Shown: positions 13,033-19,053 of the stretch, in pieces | Layout: the number at the start of each line of letters is the position of its first letter | Position numbering within the stretch: position 1 is the stretch's first letter | From: Bacteroidales bacterium | GTDB taxonomy: Bacteria > Bacteroidota > Bacteroidia > Bacteroidales > Muribaculaceae | Direction: 5' to 3' | Length of the DNA stretch: 32,330 bases | Assembly: GCA_004552725.1 (NCBI GenBank) | Contig: SFNM01000010.1 | Location: 1 to 32,330 of the forward strand | Notes under the pieces: model-generated | Seen by the model: only the letters and a program-made list of their open reading frames with translations | Database searches by the model: none | Told to the model about the DNA's origin: nothing | Made by a program: the position numbers and the translations under genes

Positions 13033-13416
13033 ATGGATAAAAAAATTACTGATGTCAAGGCGCGGATGCTAACAGGTAGCTGGCGCTGTGGCAAAATCTC
13101 ATACAAGGATGGGCGCGCGCTGCTCACTTACACCATAGCCGACAGTCGCGGCTACGAGGTGCCGGAGACTATTGAGGTAGACCCCGAAAGTGTGTGTCTG
13201 CAATCGCCATACACTGATGCGGAGGGCTCGCGCCTATACGAGCACGACATCATCAAATGTGGCGCAGACTTGATAGGTGAGTTGCTCTACTCGCGTCTTA
13301 AAGATACGTGGCTTATTGCTTTTGGTGCTCTTGCTATGGGCGCAGACAGCGGTATAGACATGGATAAGGTTGTGTACAGTGGCAACGTGTTTACACGCCC
13401 CGAAGACCTCGAATAA
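13033..13416 (+). CDS. YopX-like protein
   Basis: A 127-residue protein with the hallmark order of the YopX family: an acidic beta stretch, then VDPESVCLQSPYTDAEGSRL and YEHDIIKC (family pattern: WTGLKDKNGKEIYEGDI). The family is very common in phages of Gram-positive bacteria and Bacteroidota, with unknown function and a beta-rich fold. The start at 13033 (ATGGATAAAAAAATT) was chosen because it follows an A-rich leader and removes overlap with the gene before. The reading frame stays open upstream, but that part is the shadow of the preceding gene. Confidence 0.85.
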   Translation: MDKKITDVKARMLTGSWRCGKISYKDGRALLTYTIADSRGYEVPETIEVDPESVCLQSPYTDAEGSRLYEHDIIKCGADLIGELLYSRLKDTWLIAFGALAMGADSGIDMDKVVYSGNVFTRPEDLE

Positions 13417-13479
13417 ACTAACAAAAGTGTGGCCGTGATTGTCAACACAAGCACAGCCACGCTACTGCAAGATAAAAAT

Positions 13480-13514
13480 TGTACCAAGTAATTGTACCAA
13501 GTAAATGTACCAAG
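13480..13514 (+). repeat. Three tandem TGTACCAAG repeats
   Basis: TGTACCAAG occurs at 13480-13488, 13493-13501 and 13506-13514 with a 13-bp period (unit TGTACCAAGTAAT). The same 9-mer occurs twice more at 14002-14010 and 14014-14022, flanking a short block with two small genes. Repeated sequence on both sides of a cassette would allow exchange by recombination. Confidence 0.8.
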
Positions 13515-13562
13515 ATGAGCAAGACGCGCAAACGTTGGTATAAACGACAACACTGACAAACC

Positions 13563-13736
13563 ATGAGACAATACCCCCAACACTGCGACTGCATAGTCTG
13601 CGGTTACTATCGTGCCCTCTATGCGTTTATGCGGGCAGACGCAAAGCCCGTGTATCACTGCGACAACTGCGGCTCAACGTTTGTGTTGACCGCGCCCAAA
13701 CCTACCGTAATACCCAAAACAACCACTCAAAAATGA
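13563..13736 (+). CDS. Small zinc-ribbon-like protein
   Basis: A 57-residue protein. It has two Cys-x2-Cys pairs, HCDCIVCGYY and YHCDNCGSTF, about 24 residues apart, as in a zinc ribbon. The N-terminus is MRQYPQHCDC and the C-terminus is Thr/Pro-rich. Its stop (TGA 13734-13736) overlaps the start of the next gene at 13733 (ATGA). It probably binds zinc and perhaps nucleic acid or a partner protein. No family is assigned. Confidence 0.7.
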   Translation: MRQYPQHCDCIVCGYYRALYAFMRADAKPVYHCDNCGSTFVLTAPKPTVIPKTTTQK

Positions 13737-14029
13737 CACCGAAGACAATCAACATTAGCTACACCGCAGAGGACGGCTCCACGCACAGCCGCGAGTACAC
13801 CGACCTCGCCCAAGTTTGGCATCCGGCAAGCGAGCAGCCGCAAGGCGATGAATGGGAGGTGCTTTGTGAAGCAGATGGTTGCTATTTAACAACTGACCCG
13901 TTGACTTTGGCATGGAAAGTTGGCCAATCTTGGGAAAAGTATGTAAGAGTTAATAGCGTAAAACGATGGTTATACATCTCTGACCTATTGCCGAAAGGCA
14001 ATGTACCAAGTAATGTACCAAGTAAATGA
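13733..14029 (+). CDS. DUF551-like small protein
   Basis: A 98-residue protein with the pattern WHPASEQPQGDEWEVLCEAD followed by WLYISDLLP, as in DUF551 proteins. These are small phage proteins of unknown function, often in accessory regions. It overlaps the previous gene as ATGA. Its last codons lie in the TGTACCAAG repeats, so the protein ends NVPSNVPSK. This shows that the repeat array has been added to, or expanded in, the coding end. Confidence 0.75.
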   Translation: MTPKTINISYTAEDGSTHSREYTDLAQVWHPASEQPQGDEWEVLCEADGCYLTTDPLTLAWKVGQSWEKYVRVNSVKRWLYISDLLPKGNVPSNVPSK

Positions 14030-14187
14030 CCATCAACTTTCTCAAAAAGATTATTTGCTTCATCAAAGGCCACGATGTGTATAGGCTCAACTACAAAAAT
14101 AGATGGCATACCACTTTGAATAGGTTTCAATCCACGCGCCCGCGTGGGGCGCGACTCGCCCGAAGCGCTGCGGCAAATCCTGCCTAA
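14026..14187 (+). CDS. Small protein reading into the CRISPR repeat (possibly truncated)
   Basis: A 53-residue open frame that begins as an ATGA overlap with the gene before it. The N-terminal part (TINFLKKIICFIKGHDVYRL) resembles small phage proteins of the type xxICxxxGHxY (DUF1660-like), so the start may be real. From residue 33 on, the frame runs through the CRISPR repeat and reads RFQSTRPRGAR, the well-known false translation of type I-C repeats. The natural C-terminus therefore seems to have been replaced. It may be a pseudogene. Confidence 0.45.
   Translation: MTINFLKKIICFIKGHDVYRLNYKNRWHTTLNRFQSTRPRGARLARSAAANPA
14124..14155 (-). CRISPR. Solitary type I-C CRISPR repeat
   Basis: Read on the minus strand, this 32-nt element begins GTCGCGCCCCACGCGG and ends GCGTGGATTGAAAC. 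It matches the type I-C repeat consensus along its full length, including the hairpin CCACGCG/CGCGTGG and the 3' ATTGAAAC that forms the crRNA 5' handle. I found no second copy in the window and no cas genes. Downstream in the crRNA sense, the next 35 nt (14123-14089) would be the spacer position. The element lies between small accessory genes and a PAPS-reductase-like gene, within AT-richer DNA that appears recently acquired. Confidence 0.9.
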
Positions 14188-14218
14188 TCGAATATTGTCA
14201 ATATATCTGCGAATTGGT

Positions 14219-14226
14219 CAAAGTTA
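14219..14226 (-). promoter_or_regulatory. Minus-strand -7 box facing the CRISPR repeat
   Basis: TAACTTTG on the minus strand (14226 to 14219) is identical to the -7 boxes at 7225 and 17650. A TTG (14251-14249) lies 22 bp upstream and could be the -33 element. Start of transcription would be near 14213, giving about 57 nt of leader before the repeat at 14155-14124, in the crRNA-sense direction. The box is good, but the -33 element is weak and its spacing slightly long. Confidence 0.5.
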
Positions 14227-14347
14227 CAGCAGTTATGATGGATATATGCAACAAGATACTGAATCTTAAAGTCCGTGTGCTACCTACCAAACAACGTTTC
14301 GAAAAAATCGAATAGTTGAAAACTCCCGCGCCCAACTCTTAAGAAAA

Positions 14348-15343
14348 ATGGAACTCACTGAAACATTAGAAACCTACCTAAGCCGAGCCTCCAAGCCGAT
14401 GCGTTACCGCATTGAACGCTCGCTTGAAGTTATCCGCAAGGCTGAAAAACTCGCTATGATGTATAGCGAAGATGGCTTTTGGGTGGGATTTAGCGGTGGC
14501 AAGGATAGTCAAGCGTTGCTCCACCTTGTGCAACTTGCAGGAGTTAAGTATAAGGCTTTCTTCTCGCCCACAAGCGTAGACCCTCCCGAGGTGATAAAGT
14601 TTATCCGCCAAAACTACCCCGAAGTTACTTTTCTTAAAATCAAGCGTTCAATCTACGATGTCTTCCGCGAAAAGAAAGTGTTACCATCAATGCGTATGCG
14701 TTGGTGTTGTGCCGAGTTTAAGGAACACGCAGGCGAGGGTCGAGTAACACTTGTCGGAGTGCGCAAGGCTGAAAGCGCAAAACGCGCCAAGAGAAAGGTA
14801 ATCGAAGTTACCGACCATAAATTCAGCGGCGACTTTGAGCAGTTTGAGCAATGGAGCGAGCAACGCAAGGCCAAGAAATTAAAGAAACTCCAAAAAGACA
14901 CTCAATTCGACCAATTCTCTGAGCATAAAGAGCAAATGGTGACGTGTGTTGGTGGAAAAGACAAGATTGTGATTTCGCCGATACTTGAATGGAGCGACCG
15001 CGATGTATGGGAGTTTCTCAACGATGTTCTGCGCGTGCCGCACTGTTGCCTGTATGATGAGGGGCAACACCGCATAGGTTGTATTATATGCCCTATGAGC
15101 ACTACCCGAAACCAAATAGCCCAAGCAAAGCGATGGCCGCACGTTAAAGAAAAGTGGATTAAGGCCATTATGCAAGTGCGCCAAGACTGCAAAAATGGGG
15201 GGGGTACTCAACGGTTTACCCGAAAGAACACAGCATTTTACACAACTATCTTGGACGGTTGGACCAAGACTTGTGTTGGGGGGGTAAAAGTGAAGCAGAG
15301 ATTGAGCGCGAAATCGCGGAGAACATATTTGACTGGTGGATAA
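14348..15343 (+). CDS. PAPS-reductase-family protein, C-terminus frameshifted
   Basis: A 331-residue protein of the phosphoadenosine phosphosulfate reductase / adenine nucleotide alpha hydrolase fold. The PP-loop SGGKDS is at residues 49-54. Cys motifs follow: MRWCCAEFKEH and HRIGCIICPMS. Phage members are common, and their substrates are mostly unknown. Nearby relatives act in DNA or RNA thiolation and sulfate activation. A G8 tract (15197-15204) shifts the frame near the end. Re-reading one G (-1) opens a more natural C-terminus with IFDWWISKKSYKQWYFDKFE that ends at 15432. In the annotated frame the tail is low-quality sequence. Base composition is lower in G+C than the flanks, suggesting transfer. 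Confidence 0.8.
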   Translation: MELTETLETYLSRASKPMRYRIERSLEVIRKAEKLAMMYSEDGFWVGFSGGKDSQALLHLVQLAGVKYKAFFSPTSVDPPEVIKFIRQNYPEVTFLKIKRSIYDVFREKKVLPSMRMRWCCAEFKEHAGEGRVTLVGVRKAESAKRAKRKVIEVTDHKFSGDFEQFEQWSEQRKAKKLKKLQKDTQFDQFSEHKEQMVTCVGGKDKIVISPILEWSDRDVWEFLNDVLRVPHCCLYDEGQHRIGCIICPMSTTRNQIAQAKRWPHVKEKWIKAIMQVRQDCKNGGGTQRFTRKNTAFYTTILDGWTKTCVGGVKVKQRLSAKSRRTYLTGG

Positions 15344-15406
15344 GTAAAAAATCTTACAAACAATGGTATTTCGATAAGTTTGAAAACCGAAGCCTATTCG
15401 AAGAAT

Positions 15407-15574
15407 ATGGAGAAGATAATCAAGAAGTATAGTCAAGCGCAGGCTTGGCACGACCCCAAAAGGTGGAAGCCGCAAGACAAGCCGTTTGCGGTAATAATTA
15501 ACGAAGGGAACAACCAATATTCATTCGCTATCGCCACCGACCTTGTCAAGAGTGAAATGACCAAACGCTCATAA
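15407..15574 (+). CDS. Small hypothetical protein
   Basis: A 55-residue basic protein (MEKIIKKYSQAQAWHDPKRW, KPFAVIINEGNNQYSFAIAT). It starts inside the out-of-frame end of the PAPS-reductase-like gene, overlapping the restored reading frame by 26 nt. That is consistent with translational coupling to the full-length form. The frame is open from 15380, but the ATG at 15407 is the more natural start. No family is recognised. Confidence 0.6.
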   Translation: MEKIIKKYSQAQAWHDPKRWKPQDKPFAVIINEGNNQYSFAIATDLVKSEMTKRS

Positions 15575-15629
15575 TGTGGACACCTCATACCGCTAATGTG
15601 GACACCTCCACGGCTTATGTAGACACCTT
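15573..15629 (+). repeat. Three ATGTGGACACCT repeats at 21-22 bp spacing
   Basis: ATGTGGACACCTC occurs at 15574-15586 and 15596-15608, and a diverged ATGTAGACACCTT at 15617-15629. Spacings are 22 and 21 bp, two helical turns each, so a protein binding all three would sit on one face of the DNA. The set lies just before the resolvase operon and is a candidate operator or a cluster of binding sites. Confidence 0.75.
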
Positions 15630-15678
15630 AAGCGCTACATCTCCAAATAGTCGCGCAAATCGTTAAAAATACGCTAAA

Positions 15679-16134
15679 ATGGATAAATCTTACTTAGGCA
15701 TAGACCCCGGCAAGCACGGCGGCCTATGCGTACTCAACAGCAGCGGCGACATCGTCGCACTGCACAACATGCCACAAACCCCGACCGACCTCAAGCTGCT
15801 ACTCGGCAACATCTCTGCGAGCCACTCTCCGCTCGTCTGCGCTATCGAGCGCGTAGGCGGTATGCCCGGCCAAGGCGGTGCGGCCATGTTTAGTTTTGGC
15901 TACAACTACGGCCAGCTCATCCAATGCCTGACGGATAGCAACATCGCACACACGGAGGTACTGCCCGCCAAGTGGCAGACTGCGATGGGCTGCCGCGGCC
16001 ACAGCGGCGAGAGCAAGACCTCCCACAAAAACCGCATCAAGGACATGGCTAAACGCAAATTTCCAAATGTAAAAATCACGCTTGCAACCGCTGACGCGGT
16101 GATGATAGCGTGCTACGCACTCGCAAAGTTATGA
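15679..16134 (+). CDS. RuvC-like Holliday junction resolvase
   Basis: A 151-residue endonuclease of the RuvC/RNase H fold. Acidic catalytic residues are in place: GIDPGKHGG (Asp9), CAIERVGG (Glu57) and TADAVMIA (Asp139). Phage RuvC-like enzymes cut branched DNA so that concatemers can be packaged. The gene follows the replication and recombination region and overlaps the next gene as ATGA. The start at 15679 follows an A-rich leader (ACGCTAAAATGG). Confidence 0.88.
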   Translation: MDKSYLGIDPGKHGGLCVLNSSGDIVALHNMPQTPTDLKLLLGNISASHSPLVCAIERVGGMPGQGGAAMFSFGYNYGQLIQCLTDSNIAHTEVLPAKWQTAMGCRGHSGESKTSHKNRIKDMAKRKFPNVKITLATADAVMIACYALAKL

Positions 16135-16649
16135 TGCCATACCACCCACCTATCACCACCTACACCCCCGAGCAAGAGCAGCGGATGCAGGCCGTTTGCA
16201 CCATGGCCGTGCGGATGATGGCGCGGGGCTACGGATACACGCGCCCCACAAAGTACGAGCCAACGCCCGAGCCGCAACTCTCTGCCGGCGATTACATGAC
16301 GCTCTCCGAGGTACGCGAGCGCTTTGGCTATGGCTTTGGCTGGCTCTTTGACCACGACATCCCCAACCGCGGCAAAGCGGGTGTCACGTACTACTCACGC
16401 AAGGCCGTGATTAACGAGCACGAGCGCCTGCGCGGCTTGCATACGCTCACGCGTTTAGAGTCCGTCATCGGCGCGACACAGTGTCACCTGCGGGCGCTGC
16501 GACAGGCCGGCCTCCTTACGCCGGTGTATGGCAAGGACATTTACGCCCGCTACGACCGCGATGCCGTGCTCGACATGGTGCGCCGCTACCCGCTCGAGCG
16601 CGTGCGAGATTTACAACGACTTAATCAACTCCCAACACCAAAAAAATGA
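16131..16649 (+). CDS. Protein with MerR-like DNA-binding region
   Basis: A 172-residue protein starting at the ATG at 16131, which overlaps the resolvase stop. The middle part has YMTLSEVRERFGYGFGWLFD followed by YYSRKAV, a helix-turn-helix plus wing as in MerR/excisionase-type domains. The C-terminal half is helical and basic (ATQCHLRALRQAGLLTPVYG, and VLDMVRRYPLERVRDLQRLN) and may hold a second HTH. It could regulate the middle or late genes. No close family is recognised. Confidence 0.7.
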   Translation: MMPYHPPITTYTPEQEQRMQAVCTMAVRMMARGYGYTRPTKYEPTPEPQLSAGDYMTLSEVRERFGYGFGWLFDHDIPNRGKAGVTYYSRKAVINEHERLRGLHTLTRLESVIGATQCHLRALRQAGLLTPVYGKDIYARYDRDAVLDMVRRYPLERVRDLQRLNQLPTPKK

Positions 16650-16975
16650 TACAGGACAATTACAACGACTTTGACCCCGTCGACGACTGCTGGCATAAGC
16701 CGACCAAAGACCTCCCCGAGACTGACGAGCCACTGCTGCTCGTCTACAGAGATTGCCACACGTATCGCGTAAGCGTATCGAGCCGCATTTGCAGCTACTA
16801 CAAAGGCGGGGCGGCATACCCCAAAACAGACATGGAGTGGGCGGCGGCCAACTGCTACGACATCGACAACCGCTACATGTGTGACTGGTTAGACGTAGTG
16901 GCATGGGCGTATCTCGACGAGCTTATGCCCGCCAAAATCTCAAAGGAGGTGCGCCGTGACTACCGTTACATCTAA
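16646..16975 (+). CDS. DUF551-like protein
   Basis: A 109-residue protein with CWHKPTKDLPETDEPLLLVY followed by CDWLDVVAWAYLDELMP, the start and end patterns of DUF551-type proteins. It is the second such protein in this genome. The first, at 13733, is diverged. It overlaps the preceding stop as ATGA. Function is unknown. Confidence 0.72.
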   Translation: MIQDNYNDFDPVDDCWHKPTKDLPETDEPLLLVYRDCHTYRVSVSSRICSYYKGGAAYPKTDMEWAAANCYDIDNRYMCDWLDVVAWAYLDELMPAKISKEVRRDYRYI

Positions 16976-17642
16976 GACCGCCGGACTGCCGGCGCTGCCC
17001 GCTCTCAAGCCGATGGCCGCCGCCCGCGTTAACGCTGCTATACGTGGCAAGATAGTGGACGAGCAAATGGCTCGCATTGAGCGACTGCCGCTACAGATGC
17101 AAGCAAAAATCACCTACATCGCGCAATTTTTGGCCGAGATGGTTTGGGGATTAAGTGACAGCCTTTGCGACACGATGGCGAGCGCACGGCTCCCCGAGTA
17201 CAAGGCCGTAACGCGGCGACTGCGAGAGCTACGGCGCGACTATGACGCGTTTATGCGCCGGAGCCTATCGGAGTCAGACGTGGCCAACTTATGCAAGCTG
17301 GTGATGGACTACGAGCTGGCATACGGCACACTGCTCAAGCAGCTGCGCTTTGCGCTGCGCTCACACTACCGCGACATGGTAGGCACCAACGCCTATTACA
17401 TAGCGAGTGCGACCGAGGAGCTGCTCATAGTGCACCAAGCCGTGGCGGAGTACCTGCAAGCGGCCACAGCGGAGGCGAGCGCCGCCTGCCACTGTGACAT
17501 CTCGCGAGTACTGCCCGACCCCTATTACTACATCGGCACAACACTGCATCGCTTAGGATTTCGGCGACTGCCGGATGCTCCTTTATACGTTGCTCAGTTT
17601 GTGGCAACATTTAACGCACTCCGGGCAAACATAATCGGATAA
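16956..17642 (+). CDS. Helical protein of unknown function
   Basis: A 228-residue, mainly helical protein (KIVDEQMARIERLPLQMQAK, VTRRLRELRRDYDAFMRRSL, ATEELLIVHQAVAEYLQAAT). The start is a GTG at 16956 preceded by AAAGGAGGTGCGCC, the clearest Shine-Dalgarno I noticed in the window. Because SD sequences are rare in Bacteroidota, it supports this GTG over later starts. It overlaps the previous gene by 20 nt. No motif is recognised. Confidence 0.75.
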   Translation: MTTVTSKTAGLPALPALKPMAAARVNAAIRGKIVDEQMARIERLPLQMQAKITYIAQFLAEMVWGLSDSLCDTMASARLPEYKAVTRRLRELRRDYDAFMRRSLSESDVANLCKLVMDYELAYGTLLKQLRFALRSHYRDMVGTNAYYIASATEELLIVHQAVAEYLQAATAEASAACHCDISRVLPDPYYYIGTTLHRLGFRRLPDAPLYVAQFVATFNALRANIIG

Positions 17643-17649
17643 TTTTTAG

Positions 17650-17657
17650 TAACTTTG
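17650..17657 (+). promoter_or_regulatory. -7 promoter box for the packaging operon
   Basis: TAACTTTG matches the Bacteroidota -7 consensus, but no TTTG is found about 20 bp upstream. The expected start of transcription is near 17662-17664, which is the ATG of the next gene, so the message could be leaderless. The missing -33 element lowers confidence, or points to an activator-dependent promoter. Confidence 0.45.
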
Positions 17658-17663
17658 CATAAG

Positions 17664-17906
17664 ATGGCACGCATCCAAATCAATATCGACAGCAGCGAGT
17701 TAGACAAGCTCCAGCGCCGCGGGCGCCGTTATGGTTTCCGTAGTGCCGGAGCGCTGGCTCGCGCTCTCTGTCGGCTGTTCATCTACGCGACGGACGGCCA
17801 CGAGGGCGACGACATGACTATCGAGGAGCAGTTCCGGGCGTTGAGCGATGCACAAGCGCCGCGTTACGGTGACGTGCCAGTGAGGCATAATAATCCAAGA
17901 CAATGA
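17664..17906 (+). CDS. Small ribbon-helix-helix-like protein
   Basis: An 80-residue protein starting at the ATG at 17664. The N-terminus, MARIQINIDSSELDKLQRRG, has the alternating beta-strand and helix pattern of a ribbon-helix-helix DNA-binding domain, with SAGALARALCRLFIYA as the second helix. It is the first gene behind a possible promoter and just ahead of the HNH and terminase genes. It may regulate the late operon. The C-terminal 30 residues look flexible. Confidence 0.68.
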   Translation: MARIQINIDSSELDKLQRRGRRYGFRSAGALARALCRLFIYATDGHEGDDMTIEEQFRALSDAQAPRYGDVPVRHNNPRQ

Positions 17907-18241
17907 CGACAAACCAAGTATTTGACCGCCGGAGTTACTACCGCCACTTACTAAGTCGCAAACGCTGGCGCGAGCTACGGGCGCGTGTGTTAATGGCTGC
18001 CATGTATCGGTGCCAGGACTGCGGACGCGCTCAGGCCACGGAGGTACACCACATCCAGCCGGTGCAGCGTGCTAACAACATGCGCGAGATGGTGGCTCTA
18101 TGCTACGACCCCGCTAACTTGGTGGCGCTCTGCCATGACTGTCACCAGCGCCGACACCTCGACAAGATGGACGCGGCGGAGCGGAGCAGGCAAACGGACG
18201 CGCTCATCGAGGCCAAGACGAGAGCGCTATTTGATAAATAG
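17903..18241 (+). CDS. HNH endonuclease
   Basis: A 112-residue HNH nuclease. The zinc and catalytic pattern is visible: MYRCQDCGRAQATEVHHIQP has Cys-x2-Cys and the HH pair, and LVALCHDCHQRRH has the second Cys-x2-Cys and final His. HNH proteins next to terminase are common in HK97-like cos phages and stimulate terminase cutting of packaging sites. It overlaps the gene before it by 4 nt and stands directly ahead of the terminase small subunit gene. Confidence 0.93.
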   Translation: MTTNQVFDRRSYYRHLLSRKRWRELRARVLMAAMYRCQDCGRAQATEVHHIQPVQRANNMREMVALCYDPANLVALCHDCHQRRHLDKMDAAERSRQTDALIEAKTRALFDK

Positions 18242-18360
18242 GGGGGGTGTTTTTTTAGACACCCCCTCCCCCGGCAAAACCAAACCACCCAACCAATTTA
18301 CGCGCACGAGCGATTTGGCGGGCGGTGGGGCAAAAAAGAGATTTACACACAACCGCAAAA
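18242..18360 (+). other. HNH-terminase gap with G/C hairpin, candidate cos region
   Basis: The gap between HNH and the terminase small subunit gene contains GGGGGTGT/ACACCCCC (18243-18250 with 18259-18266) with a loop of T6AG, then CTCCCCCGGC and further G-rich sequence (18317-18332). The hairpin is not followed by T on the plus strand, so it is a poor terminator. In HNH-containing cos phages the cohesive-end site is often in this place. No cut site can be read from sequence alone. Confidence 0.35.
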
Positions 18361-19053
18361 ATGGATAGTACAAAATGCGATTTTATACAGGCACTCGAGC
18401 AAGCCCGCGGCATAGTCAAAGACGCATGCGCCACGGTAGGCATAAGCCGCAAAACATACTACAACTGGAGAGATAGCGACCCCGAGTTTAAGGCCGCAGC
18501 CGACATGGTTAAGGAGGACGTGCTCGACTATGTGGAGAGCAAGCTGCTCGACAAAGTGGAGGCTGGCGACAATACCTCGATTATTTTTTACCTCAAGTGT
18601 CAAGGCCAACGCCGCGGATGGATAGACAAGCCGCAGCCGGCTCCCGCTCCCGTACCGCCGGCACCTGTCGAAGCTCTCGAAGCGACCGGCAAGGCATGGC
18701 GGCGCAAAGTCAAAGTTAAAAAAGACTGGATTGTTAAGCTGCTCAAGCAACGCGGCAAATACACCGCAGAGCTAACGGCGCAAGTGACTATCGCGGCGCA
18801 GTTGTTAGTGCGCGTTGAAGAGATAAGCGAGGAGATGATGGCCGCAGGGAGCAAGGCTGTAACGATAGAGTACAGCCGCGAGGGCAACGAGCGGGCAATA
18901 GTATCGCCCGCCGAAAAGCTATTTTTGGACTACACAAAGCAGGCACAATTGGCGCTCCGTGCGCTCGGCATGAACACCGACGCCAAGGACGGCGGCGGGG
19001 ATGACAGCGCGGCCAGCTTTGGGGAGTTTGTACGACAATTTAAGGACGACTAA
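18361..19053 (+). CDS. Terminase small subunit (HTH plus P27-type C-terminus)
   Basis: A 230-residue protein. Residues 15-45 are an HTH as in terminase small subunits: DACATVGISRKTYYNWRDSD. After a Pro-rich linker (residues 88-105) comes a second part with KDWIVKLLKQRGKYTAELTA and AEKLFLDYTKQAQLALRALG, which resembles P27-family small terminases. It therefore appears to combine two small-terminase types in one chain. The role is to recognise phage DNA at the packaging site. The start at 18361 was chosen because it follows an A-rich leader and removes a doubtful extension. The next gene overlaps as TAATG. Confidence 0.85.
   Translation: MDSTKCDFIQALEQARGIVKDACATVGISRKTYYNWRDSDPEFKAAADMVKEDVLDYVESKLLDKVEAGDNTSIIFYLKCQGQRRGWIDKPQPAPAPVPPAPVEALEATGKAWRRKVKVKKDWIVKLLKQRGKYTAELTAQVTIAAQLLVRVEEISEEMMAAGSKAVTIEYSREGNERAIVSPAEKLFLDYTKQAQLALRALGMNTDAKDGGGDDSAASFGEFVRQFKDD

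Noticed and set aside
13882..14130. Minus-strand frame beginning inside the CRISPR repeat
   Set aside because: It starts at TTG within ATTGAAAC and runs antisense to the DUF551-like gene; more likely an open shadow along the putative minus-strand RNA.
14124..14155. Full CRISPR array
   Set aside because: Only one repeat is visible; no second copy was found at 60-75 nt on either side, and there are no cas genes.
14235..14315. Short frame of 26 codons upstream of the PAPS-reductase-like gene
   Set aside because: Too short and without start context or pattern; could be a gene remnant but cannot be supported.
18243..18266. Rho-independent terminator after the HNH gene
   Set aside because: The stem is strong, but on the plus strand it is followed by CTCCCCC, not T; the T-run is inside the loop.
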